Shown here piece by piece: positions 23,901-31,964 of a stretch of DNA of 64,000 bases. Source of the DNA: Atrichornis clamosus (Eukaryota > Chordata > Aves > Passeriformes > Menuridae). The notes under the pieces are model-generated. The model made no database searches. It was not told where the DNA came from and was given only the letters and a program-made list of their open reading frames with translations. Within the stretch, counting starts at the first letter, position 1, and each line of letters begins with the position of its first letter. The translations under genes were made by a program, and so were the position numbers. The stretch spans positions 1 to 64,000 of the forward strand of contig WBMZ01008618.1 of assembly GCA_013400975.1 (NCBI GenBank), in the 5' to 3' direction.

Positions 23901-25042
23901 GCTTAACTCTGAAAAGCAGTTGTTTGGAGAAAGAGGAGAGGAACTGAGTGGGCCTGAGAGAGGAATCTGTTGAGTGGAAATGGTGACCCTGCAGGGTAAG
24001 GCACTGTCCCTGATCAGGGTGTTGGAAGTGACTTTGCAGCAGAAGATGCCATGGGTCCCTCTGCTTCCAGTTGCTGTCCCCATGCTGCAAGGGGACAAGG
24101 ACAGCAAGGGCTGTGGTTAGCAGGATTTTGCCCAGAGGGTGGCTTACGGCCAAAGCCTGCTGGGAGTTCTGCTCTGGACATTAGCAGCCCATGGCACTGT
24201 TGCAAAACAACTCAGAGTCACTATTTCTGTGTCAGCCTGAACACTCCCCCTGTCCATTTTGCCTTAAAACTGAGTTTATTCATGTGGAAGGTTATACTGA
24301 ACCCCAGTGGCACCGTGAACTGGCCTGTGTGGTTTTCCTTTGAAAAGTGTGTAATATGGATGAAGTTACAGAGACAACAGAGAGAGTTTTCTCCTCTGTT
24401 CTGAGCACACAGTCATTTTTTGGCATACCCATCATGAATGAGAGCAGCTCAACCTGGCTGAGCCAACCCACACAAGAAATTCCCCACCTGGATGAGCCTG
24501 ATGTGCCGAGGAGGGAAGCTGGCTGTGCTTCACACGTGGTGTGCATTGCTGCACCGCAGCACCAGCCCCTGCAGGCATCCCCCTTGCACAGGGACACTCG
24601 ACCCTCAGTTCCTGTATTCCAGTTTAACCAGTCTTGCCAGAGACACTGGCGATGGGAGCAGGGAGGAGGAAAAGCTTCAGACAGCAGGAGTGGCTGTGGA
24701 GGAGTGGTGTTGATTTACACTAGGAGAAGACTCTTGCTCCACACTCCTGCTTTTTTAAGAGATAGGCAATAAGCAAATGCCCAGGAGCACAACGCCCACT
24801 GTGCTGCAAAGGAGGAGCAGAACAGTGGGACACAGGTATGGCCTGTGCCAGCCCTGCGCAGGGCCTCGTAAGGTTCACTCACCCACTGCCCTCCGTCTCC
24901 GAGTCTGCTCGACGCCGCCATCCAGCAGGACCGTGAGCTTTTCCACGCTGAAAGAGGCTGTTTGCCTCTCGCTGGCGAGGTCGGGATTCACACTGCCGAG
25001 CACCGACCCCTGCGAGTACTTGCTGGTCTCCAGCAGAGCCAT
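8913..25042 (-). CDS. ACOX2: ACOX2, peroxisomal branched-chain acyl-CoA oxidase, 674 aa in 14 coding exons
   Basis: Fourteen exons join with correct phase and GT-AG sites into 2,025 nt (674 aa plus stop; human is 681). The enzyme is a peroxisomal FAD oxidase that makes the trans-2-enoyl-CoA of branched fatty acyl-CoAs and, in mammals, of C27 bile-acid intermediates, passing electrons to O2 to give H2O2. Visible marks, in order: N-terminal oxidase region (residues 1-107); AQTELGHG near 151-158; KWWPGDMGRSATH near 190-201 in the FAD/substrate fold; CGGHGYS at 412-418; YEGEN at 436-440, whose E437 aligns with the family's catalytic base; C-terminal domain to 674 ending SKL, a type-1 peroxisome signal. 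Start chosen at 25042 because the exon begins one base upstream at a 3' splice site and the N-terminus aligns. No break is seen. Gene identity is also supported by its place next to KCTD6. Confidence 0.97.
9488..9527. repeat. Perfect 17-bp inverted repeat with 6-nt loop
   Basis: The left arm at 9488-9504 (TTCTATACACTGATACT) is exactly complementary to the right arm at 9511-9527. The 6-nt loop at 9505-9510 reads AATAAA. It lies in the last ACOX2 intron. The perfect match suggests a recent origin or selection. The stem is shorter than a typical pre-microRNA, and no target-site duplication is obvious. Confidence 0.85.
9876..10005 (-). CDS. ACOX2: ACOX2 coding exon 13 (residues 611-654)
   Basis: This 130-nt exon lies between GCTCCACAG and CCAG|GTAGGG. 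It encodes [20 protein letters not shown], then [35 protein letters not shown] is a hallmark of peroxisomal acyl-CoA oxidases. Confidence 0.96.
10200..10287 (+). mobile_element. CR1-type LINE 3' end fragment
   Basis: The segment contains GGAGTTGGACTAGATGATCT, then CCAGAGGTCCTTTCCAACCC and a tail of TTCTGTGATG-like repeats. These are the canonical 3' end of avian CR1 elements. It is 5'-truncated to about 90 bp, noncoding, and antisense to ACOX2 within the intron between coding exons 12 and 13. Confidence 0.9.
11776..11993 (-). CDS. ACOX2: ACOX2 coding exon 12 (residues 539-610)
   Basis: This 218-nt exon lies between GTTTTCCAG and TTCG|GTGAGC. It encodes [18 protein letters not shown], then [19 protein letters not shown] and the helical stretch ending SYLDLLAVI. 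It matches the conserved LCDL.A.HGI..N.G.F motif. Confidence 0.96.
13178..13219. repeat. Purine-rich low-complexity tract (GGAA/GAAA)
   Basis: Runs of GGGAGG, GGAA and GAAA units make a 42-nt, nearly pure purine tract on the plus strand within an ACOX2 intron. Confidence 0.8.
13987..14092 (-). CDS. ACOX2: ACOX2 coding exon 11 (residues 503-538)
   Basis: This 106-nt exon lies between CAATCTTCCAG and AAAG|GTTAGC. It encodes [16 protein letters not shown], then [18 protein letters not shown]. The HDAWNQ and AAK positions match ACOX2. Confidence 0.94.
15053..15214 (-). CDS. ACOX2: ACOX2 coding exon 10 (residues 449-502)
   Basis: This 162-nt exon, phase 2 at both ends, lies between CTTTTCCCAG and TCAG|GTCAGT. 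It encodes [30 protein letters not shown] and [12 protein letters not shown]. It is less conserved than its neighbours, as in other ACOX2 proteins. Confidence 0.95.
16366..16556 (-). CDS. ACOX2: ACOX2 coding exon 9 (residues 386-448), catalytic region
   Basis: This 191-nt exon lies between TTTTTTAACAG and CCAG|GTAACA. It encodes [32 protein letters not shown] and [13 protein letters not shown]. The glutamate of YEG (E437) aligns with the catalytic base of the acyl-CoA dehydrogenase/oxidase superfamily. CGGHGY contacts FAD in relatives. Confidence 0.96.
17216..17378 (-). CDS. ACOX2: ACOX2 coding exon 8 (residues 331-385)
   Basis: This 163-nt exon lies between CTTCCAACAG and AGAG|GTGAGC. It encodes [20 protein letters not shown], then [13 protein letters not shown]. 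The DYQTQQ.KL.PQLA..YAF motif is diagnostic of acyl-CoA oxidases. Confidence 0.96.
18437..18609 (-). CDS. ACOX2: ACOX2 coding exon 7 (residues 274-330)
   Basis: This 173-nt exon lies between CTACTCTAG and CCGG|GTAATG. It encodes [10 protein letters not shown], then [19 protein letters not shown], matching the conserved IRYS.VRRQS segment. The donor falls after two bases of a glycine codon. Confidence 0.95.
18992..19107 (-). CDS. ACOX2: ACOX2 coding exon 6 (residues 235-273)
   Basis: This 116-nt exon lies between TATGCTGCAG and TGAG|GTACGT. It encodes [19 protein letters not shown] and [20 protein letters not shown] and PRENML are conserved oxidase motifs. Confidence 0.96.
19580..19699 (-). 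CDS. ACOX2: ACOX2 coding exon 5 (residues 195-234)
   Basis: This 120-nt exon, phase 1 at both ends, lies between TTCTCACAG and CCAG|GTAAAC. It encodes [18 protein letters not shown], then [15 protein letters not shown], the beta-sheet domain typical of the family. Confidence 0.96.
20402..20509 (-). CDS. ACOX2: ACOX2 coding exon 4 (residues 159-194)
   Basis: This 108-nt exon follows a long minus-strand pyrimidine tract ending AAAG and stops at GACA|GTAAGT. It encodes [10 protein letters not shown], then [11 protein letters not shown], the conserved WWPGD motif of acyl-CoA oxidases. Phase is 1 at both ends. Confidence 0.96.
20772..20923 (-). CDS. ACOX2: ACOX2 coding exon 3 (residues 108-158)
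   Basis: This 152-nt exon lies between CTTCTCCGCAG and CACG|GTAAGG. It encodes [14 protein letters not shown], then KQIAKW and [10 protein letters not shown], the conserved oxidase segment near the flavin. Confidence 0.96.
22561..22837 (+). mobile_element. CR1-type LINE 3' fragment, about 280 bp
   Basis: Recognisable CR1 3'-end blocks occur in order: a diverged AGGGGTAATG...TAAACTAAAACCAGGTAG-like start, CACTGGCACAGGTTGC, GATGCCCCATCCCTGCAA, GGGGCTCTGAGCAACCTGAT, GGTTGGACTAGATGACCTTT, and a TGTGATTCTATGA tail. It is noncoding, moderately diverged, and antisense to ACOX2 in the intron between coding exons 2 and 3. Confidence 0.9.
23564..23726 (-). CDS. ACOX2: ACOX2 coding exon 2 (residues 54-107)
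   Basis: This 163-nt exon lies between GTTGCTTTGCAG and ACAG|GTGATT, phase 1 in and phase 2 out. It encodes the helical N-terminal segment with [13 protein letters not shown] and [15 protein letters not shown], matching the family's TQNERY motif. Confidence 0.95.
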
Positions 25043-25043
25043 C
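24883..25043 (-). CDS. ACOX2: ACOX2 coding exon 1 (residues 1-53), start codon at 25042-25040
   Basis: The 3' splice site (minus strand CCAGCCTCCAG|G) is followed one base later by ATG. The exon encodes [11 protein letters not shown]... through ...[10 protein letters not shown] and ends at donor G|GTGAGT in phase 1. NPDLASER and [14 protein letters not shown] align with the usual ACOX2 N-terminus. An upstream noncoding exon is required. Confidence 0.92.
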
Positions 25044-25833
25044 CTGGAGGCTGGGAAGGGATGGGGCTCGTCTGGCACTGACACCCTGTCAGTGGATGCC
25101 TGATGGAGGTGTTGGCACAGTGAGGAGTGGTTTTGGTAGGTTGGCCAAGGTGTTGTACCTGCACAGGGGTTGTGTGAATATTTAGGCACTGTCCTGTCCT
25201 CATTGCAAGGGACAACAGAGATTTATGGACTTTTAAGAACACAAACTGCAGGTTTTATGACATAATTTAAAACATAAAATAGTTTTCTTTCCCCAGTCTG
25301 TCCCCAATATTTTATGATAAGTTAGTGCTGGAATATGGGTTAATATTTAAGGGAGTTTCTGGTCCGGGGCTGACAGACACTGGTGGCTCCTCCTGTGCTG
25401 CCTCTGTCCATGGGGGTCAGCTTTACATTAACTCCTAACCCCATGTCAGCAGGATTTGCCGCAGGATACTAGCAAAAAAAAGCTGTGGTGTGTGGGAAAT
25501 AAATCAGATTTTTCCCTTGAAGAGGCTGCTGCCTTCCCAAACATTACATTACTTTAAGAAATACAAACTCTGGAAACCATTGCAAATGTGTTATTAATTC
25601 CCGCTTTTTCCGATATTCAGGCCTTTAGTTCAAGGTGCCTCGCTGGAGCGAGAAAAGCCTGGGGGCAGCGGGCAGGCACACAAGGTTGGGGTAACCCGGC
25701 GCTGCCCTTGAGCCGTCACGGGGAGCGCGGGGCTCTGCGCCGGGGACGCCCCGGCCTCAGCTTCCTCTTCCGTGAGGCTGCGTGAGGAAAATGCGGTTCC
25801 TTTCGCTCCGTGCAAACGCAGCCCCCCACGTAC

Positions 25834-25990
25834 CTGGTCCCAGGCGTCCTTCGTGGAGCCGTCCGGCTGCTGCCTGGCTATCTGGGCCGCGGCTCCGGAG
25901 CCCTGTGCGGGGACCTTGTCCCCGGGGCCCACACCGCGGGCGGCGGCTGTTCCTGCGTGCACTGACCTCTGCAGGCAGGAAAATCCCACA
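25834..25990 (-). promoter_or_regulatory. ACOX2: Probable ACOX2 noncoding exon 1 within a CpG-rich promoter
   Basis: The segment at about 25640-25990 is GC- and CpG-rich relative to its flanks. On the minus strand it contains GACCAG|GTACGT, a near-perfect 5' splice site at 25834/25833. It lies 0.8 kb upstream of the coding exon that opens with a 3' splice site. I infer a noncoding first exon ending at 25834. The transcription start is not determined; the upper limit given is approximate. Confidence 0.5.
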
Positions 25991-25999
25991 GATCCCAGC

Positions 26000-28730
26000 G
26001 CCCAAAGGGCTCTGCCCTTATAAACATGTCTGTTTCTGCTGTGGATTCAGGCAGTTTGCGCGTTGGAGATTGCACTTGCAGCTCCGTCACCAAAGTGATA
26101 CCCTGCCCTTCTCCTGGTGTTTTAAATTTTGGTTTATTGTTTTTGTAGCCTACGCCGGGTGGAGAGCAGCACCCCTCGGGCTGGCGCTGCTCCTCGCCTG
26201 TGGGTTTGACTTGCTCAGGGTTTTCCCAGCTCTGTCTTGGCACTGCCTTTAACCCTTCCCGTAGCTTGGGATGCAAGTCTGGAATCCGGGGCTGTGCCTC
26301 TCAGGGTCGGGGACGGAGGGAGCCTGACAGGGGATGGGCTCCCTTCACCTCCGGCCATCCTGAATCTGTCCCTGCTGGTGCCTGGTGGGCAGGAGACGGT
26401 AATGATAATTTTAAGCCTGGGCTTCTTGAGCCAAGTGCAGCAGCCACGAAGAGCAGCTGTCAATGAGAGCAGCCGACTGCAATGCAGTGAGTGTGCTCAC
26501 AGACGGTGGATGGTGTGTTATGGATCAGGCTGGTAGATTAAAGATGCCGTGTGGCTCCATCACACTCCCAGAGCAACAGGGTGTCCTATGGATGTGCTGT
26601 ATTCTGGTCCGTACTGCACAGCATCGCACCCCATGGTGAGTCAGGGTCACGAGTGCTTGGGAGGCAGTACATCCTTCTGAAGTGCTCTGTGGGATTTCTG
26701 CATTTGCTCTTACATTTCCTTCTGCTGGAGTCAGAAGTGCTTGGCCTTGTGCTTCTTGAGTGCTGTTTGCAATTCAGCGAGCAGGTCTGGCTCTCCTGTA
26801 AGGAGGATGAGGAATGACAGATTGGAAAAAGCCTGCCCCTGAATCTCTTTGTGAGATTATAAGCCTGTTCATGCAGGCTTATATTTGGGCAGGCTCAGGT
26901 GCTGCCTGAATAGGTCATTGGCAGTCTGTGTTAGTGAGGTCTGAGCTGGAGAGCCATTGGAACTGAACACCCAGCAGTGTCTCATACACCTCAGCTCCAA
27001 GTGCCTGCGGGTGCCCAGAGATCTCCTGAGCTGTAATGAGAACCAACAAAATCCAACCAACAAGAGCACCTGGTCATGATGTGTTAGAACACACCCCCAT
27101 TATTATGTTGCTGATAATTTTGCATTTTTCCCCATTTTCATTAGGCTGGATCTCACCAACATCATGGCCGATTCACAGGTTTCATACGATGCTTTCATCA
27201 ACACAAAACTGTTCAGCCTGTGGCAGTTTTAGATAATTTTGAGAGATGATCTAAATATAGAGAAATATGTAGGATAGGCAGAGGTGAGTTCCTGAGAAGG
27301 GGGATGTTCAACCAGGGCCAGTCTGAGGATACCACTAGCTTGAGGAGGAAGGAAAACCAGAATTTGCCATATCTGAGTCAGTACGGAGGAGTAAATCAGG
27401 CAGTCAAATGTAAGTGTTCCTTGACAGGAAGTTCCACTGCAACAAATTATCTAGGAGCACTTCCGGAGTGAGTGCATAGGAGAGGAGATCTCAGCATGAC
27501 CTGGATAAAGAGCAAAGCTGGTATTGAAAACTCTGGCAGTAAGAGCAGTTCCGGGCAACGGAGCAGTTTGAGCACAGCTAAAAGGTTTTTATCTTTAAAG
27601 AGCAGAAGTGATTGTTTCTTACTCTCTTCCACAGAAGAGGAACTGTCACAATGAAAAACTGCCATTGGCATTCACGCATGGAAGGTGTGTGATCACTGTA
27701 AGGAGTTTTGGGTCATAGCCCATCAAAACCTCAGTGCTTGGGGCTGACAAATGTTGATAAAGCATTTTACAAAGTCCTGTGTGAGTGCCCTGGTCTCATG
27801 TCTTATCTAAGACCACACTCCCAAGAGAAGATGTGTCTCTGAAAGGTTTATGCCAAGAAATGAGGTACACAGCCTGCCTTGGTAGGGTAGAAAGTGAGCT
27901 GTTATAATAAGCATCAAAGAGGTGGGAAGATGTTTTGAAAACCTGACCTGAAGAACAGGTTTAGTGAATGAGCCCTCAGCCCAGGGATGAGCTGACTGGT
28001 CACACCAGTGCCACAGTGTGCAAAGGGTCGGGAACACCACGGACCTCCCAGTGTGGCAATCCCAGCAAACACCTGGTATCAGAGAAATGCATCCAAGCAC
28101 CACCTCTGCCTTGTTTTGAGTGGGATGTTTGTATCTGTGCCAATAAGGATATTGCTAATTAGACAGAGAAATCATTTTCTTTTGTTTTGCTGCATTCAGT
28201 TTTAGTCCTGGCTCTCAGGGACTATAGTCTGTGTCACCTGCATGTGTGGAGCATCATCTTATTTTTTTATCTATTAAATCTGTGGTCTTTGTTTGCTGCT
28301 AAAGTGACTTTGAAAATATTTGAAAGTAATGAAATAGGCTCACTGGTTGTGAGGGTTACCTGTCCGTTCAAAAATGAGTTTTAAAATTAAATTCAAGGAT
28401 GTGTTTCCTTGGCTTTGTGTGGGTCTTACCCTGCCAGACAGGTGGGCATCCATAGTCAGTTAGCAATCAAATATATTGGAGGTTTCAGTGCACAAAGCCT
28501 GAATCACAGTTTTTGTGCCCTTGCACTTTCATCAAATTGAGATGATGTCTGGGGATAAGCACTGAATGCAGTGTTGGGTGTGGATGATGAAAAGAGCTCA
28601 TTGGTGAGCAAGTTAACACAACATTAACAAAAGAGCTGGTGCCAGACTTCACTGGTTTTTATGTTCATTCAGTTTATTTGGCTGTTGTTTGTTTGTATCC
28701 TTGGAACTTTTCCAGCTCCTTGTGGAAAGA
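26000..28730. other. Intergenic region between ACOX2 promoter and FAM107A 3' end
   Basis: No conserved coding exon, RNA gene or clear transposon is visible. A 10-bp perfect inverted repeat with a 6-nt loop (TATAAGCCTG at 26858-26867, complement at 26874-26883) is the only notable structure. The segment nearest ACOX2 (26.0-26.4 kb) is moderately CpG-rich and may belong to the promoter. Confidence 0.5.
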
Positions 28731-28734
28731 GCAA

Positions 28735-31700
28735 AATATACAATCGTCGTTTAGTTTATTTCTTCAGAAGTGTCCACACTAAACAGTGAGTTAATTCAGT
28801 AGAGGTGCATGACATACAGTTTTATATAAATGTATAAACACCAACACAGAATATAGACTATATACCACATAAGCAACATACACAGTGCAATAAATTGTCT
28901 TCCATCAATACTCTGATAATCTGCATCTTCTGGATACGCGACTTTTGTTCAGGAATGTGCTTAAGGGGCATAGGGAGGAATTAATACAAAAGAAATACAG
29001 ACACAAAGATACCCCAAAATCTTCCTGGTGATGCCTACACTGATTTTTTTAGGATGCCACCTCCTCACTGCTGTGCCATGAAGGACAAGAGCATTGTGAA
29101 GGCTGTACAGCCTCCGGGGCTGGGCCCACTAGGGGTGACCAGTTCACAGGGGTGAGAAGAGCTGTGCAGGGAAATGCTGTGATATTTAAGCCAATGCTTC
29201 AACAGTAAAAGCATCATTTCCCAGGCTGAAGCCTGGAGCTCTGGTCAGGGGTGAAGCTCTGTGTGCCCCGTGATGCTGCCCGTGCTGGCTGCCCATGCTG
29301 GCGGGCCCCAGCTGACAGCCCTTGGGGTCCTGGTGGGCAGGCAGCTTGATCAGGGCTTTCTGCTGTCTCTCCACTGCTGGAAGGGTTTCCTGTGGCTCTC
29401 CTAGCCCAGCCTGAGTTAGGACAGTGTGACCTGGCCTTCCCTTTCCCTTTGGGACACCTGCTGGAAATGACCCAGACACCCCTAAGCCACCATGGACCGC
29501 GTTGTGTGCAGCCCCACTCTGTGCTTGGTGGGCACCACATCAGAGGGAGACACCTTGATTTATTTTTTCCTTCCAGGTAATGTTTGAATACTTAAGAAGA
29601 GCACCAAAATCCTTTCAGCCTCTCCATTGTTGACCTTACTGGATGGCTCCCACCCAAGGACTTGCATAAATGCCCCCGTCCCAGCCCAGGTGAGCTGATA
29701 ACTCTGATTTCACTGGTGCATATGGAGTGACAGATTGCCTCTCCTGGAGTGCATTTCCATCTGTGGCAAAGTTACAAATTAATTTGCTGAATTTTTCTGA
29801 GCTCTTTGATCAAGGTTACTTAATCTGTGCCATAACTCCTCACAAAATCTCAGCACAGTAATTCTGGGCTGTTACTTACACTAATATTATCTATGGAGTA
29901 TCATGCAACATTCTTTACAGCTATATACAAGCATCCTTAGCAACACCTTTTCATCCTTGGTGAAATTTGGCTTTTTTTTCCCTGTGAAAAAATAGTGGAT
30001 GCTGCTTCTTCCTTATGGTTTTAATCATAACCTGTATAAAAAGCATCATAGTTGGAAAGGACATAATAGATCCTTTCAAATCTTGTTTGAGCTATAGTGA
30101 CAATATGCACTAGATTTCTGAAATAAAATCATGTTTAGAATAAGCATATGGGCAAGGGCCTTAAAAACTACAGCAGAGACAGTGCCAGAGATGGGGTGCT
30201 CATGGACTGAAGGTGAGTTAAGGGCTTTTGTAGTCCAGTCTGTCACAGAAGCTCCATACCTGTATCACTGCTCTTGACACGTGATGTGGCTCAGAGGTTT
30301 TACTCAAGCTGCCAGGTCAAGCCACAGCCCTCTGAAATGAAACATCCCACTGGACAAGGGAGACTAGAGAATGGATTAGTAACTTTTTAATAAATATGTA
30401 TAGATGCCCAGTTTCCCTTAAGTTACGTATGGATCCACTGAAGATGTGGACAGTAAATGTTGATTAACCAGGTATTACCTGCCCAGCTGACGAGGTCCAC
30501 TGAGGCCATTCAAGAGCCAGTGTCCAAAGGCAGTTGGTGAGTTATGCTGTTCAGGCTTTGTATCAGGGCTGATGTGAGAAGCAAAAGCTGAGATATTCCT
30601 GAAAACACAATTTCAGCTCTAGATGTGGATATCCCAGGGCATGGGTGCCTCATAAACGTGACAAGCTCTGTCCATGCATGGTACAAATGCACCATCCACC
30701 TCAGCTTGGCTATACCAGCAGCAAGAAGAGTTTTAGCTTTGCAAAGTGGCAACTGCAATGAGGCAGCTCAGACCTCTGGAAAAGGGGTTGAGAAGCACTG
30801 AGCAGTAGTTTTGCATCAGGACCTACATGCCCCATAGCCTACAGGTACCCAGCTGCGTGCAGGGTGGTTAACGGGACGGCCTGGCACTGGTGAGACATTA
30901 CCACATCACCCCCTCCCCATCACAGGACACGTTTTGGGGGTCCCTATGGTAGCATGTGTCCAGCTGCTGGGTGAGGGGATGAAGCTCAGTAGTGCAGGGC
31001 CAAGAAGCAGTTTGTCTGTCTGCTGCATCCATAGGGATCTGCTGCCTGGTTACTGCACGCTTCCATGGACACCCACGCTGGAAACACCCAGCCTTTGCTT
31101 TCTGCACAGAGCATTTGCCTTCCACATGGGGAATTCATGGAACAGTCCAAAGTATTTTCTGCCTGAGCATGGAACTGCCTAAAAAGCCACTTTCAAACAG
31201 GGCTGAAATGCAGTTTAAAGGTGCTTGTGAAGAACAGCTGCACCTGCCTGTGCTGCACTGGTACGGGCACACAGAGGTTGTTTTTTCTGACAGTGCAGGT
31301 GTGCTGCTGGGACACACAGCCTCAGCCAGGCTCGACTGGCACACTGGTGCAATGCCAGTGACCCTTGGGAAAGCCACTGTGGTCACCTGGGCTATTCTCA
31401 GTAATACACAGGTTGTCCCTTTTAGTTACCAGGTTTCCAGGAGGTTCTCCAGAGCTGCTGCTGCCCTCTTGTCCCCTTGTGCCTGGCAAGCCTGCCTCCA
31501 GGAAGAAGCAGGGTTCTCCCAAACTGTTCCTACACACATTTCCCTGTTTTAAATATTTGCTGTGTCTCTAGAATTAACCAAGAGTTAGCTGGTGATTACT
31601 GTGCATCCACAGCCAGGGGGGAAAATCACATCATTCTCTCTGCTTCCACTCGTGTGAGTACTCGGTGAATACTGCACTTTTTCCACAGTGATTCCCTCCT

Positions 31701-31856
31701 GGTCAGGGAAAACCTTTCCTGTGCCTTCTACTGGAGCAGGTGTTAATAACTGCAAGTAGCCCTGACGGTGTGGCTGGGAATGTCCACCTGTACAGAGATG
31801 TCAGTGGGGGGTGTTGGCGCCGGCCGTGGTAGGATCCCGTTGAGTTTTGGCAGAAG
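28735..31856 (-). other. FAM107A: FAM107A 3' UTR, about 3.1 kb
   Basis: Following the minus strand from the FAM107A stop codon, the first well-placed canonical AATAAA in a 3'-UTR-like, AT-rich context is at 28755-28760 (TTTATT on plus). Cleavage is expected near 28735. Another hexamer at 28673-28678 is an alternative. A 3.1-kb UTR fits the long 3' UTR I recall for mammalian FAM107A. Open frames within it, such as plus-strand 30992-31552, look like chance. Confidence 0.5.
30040..30095 (-). mobile_element. Possible very diverged CR1 3' end
   Basis: The stretch with CATAGTTGGAAAGGACATAA followed by AGATCCTTTCAAATC resembles the reverse-complemented CR1 end (TTGGAAGGGACCT...AGATCATC...). The match is short and degraded, so this is a weak call. 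Confidence 0.3.
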
Positions 31857-31964
31857 CTACGCCGCTTTCTCGTCCCCCGTCACCGTCGATGTTCTTCTCA
31901 GGTTTTCCTTGACCTTAATGAATTCTGGTGCATGGTCTTCCTGCTTCTCCTGCTCTTTCTCCAG
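31857..31964 (-). CDS. FAM107A: FAM107A coding exon 3 (residues 110-144 and stop)
   Basis: The 3' splice site is CTGTCCCACAG. The exon encodes [19 protein letters not shown], then [16 protein letters not shown] and TAG at 31859-31857. [13 protein letters not shown] is diagnostic of FAM107 proteins. The last ten residues are the most variable part. Confidence 0.96.
   Translation of the reverse strand: MEKEQEKQEDHAPEFIKVKENLRRTSTVTGDEKAA

Larger units (their letters stand above)
8976..25833 (-). other. ACOX2: ACOX2 introns
   Basis: Introns lie at 8976-9875, 10006-11775, 11994-13986, 14093-15052, 15215-16365, 16557-17215, 17379-18436, 18610-18991, 19108-19579, 19700-20401, 20510-20771, 20924-23563, 23727-24882 and, if the noncoding exon is right, 25044-25833. 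They hold two antisense CR1 fragments (10200-10287 and 22561-22837), a perfect hairpin (9488-9527), a purine-rich tract (13178-13219) and a 15-bp direct repeat (20058 and 20090). No other coding exon or RNA gene is apparent in them. Confidence 0.85.

Noticed and set aside
23553..24107. 184-codon minus-strand open frame overlapping ACOX2 exon 2
   Set aside because: It is the wrong frame of that exon plus flanking intron. The correct frame gives the conserved TQNERY segment.
25630..25989. In-frame N-terminal extension of ACOX2 from the CpG-rich exon
   Set aside because: The frame open through the donor at 25834 lacks an ATG and joins coding exon 1 in the wrong phase, so the exon is more likely noncoding.
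30992..31552. 186-codon plus-strand open frame opposite the FAM107A 3' UTR
   Set aside because: No family resemblance. Long chance frames are common in GC-richer noncoding DNA here.
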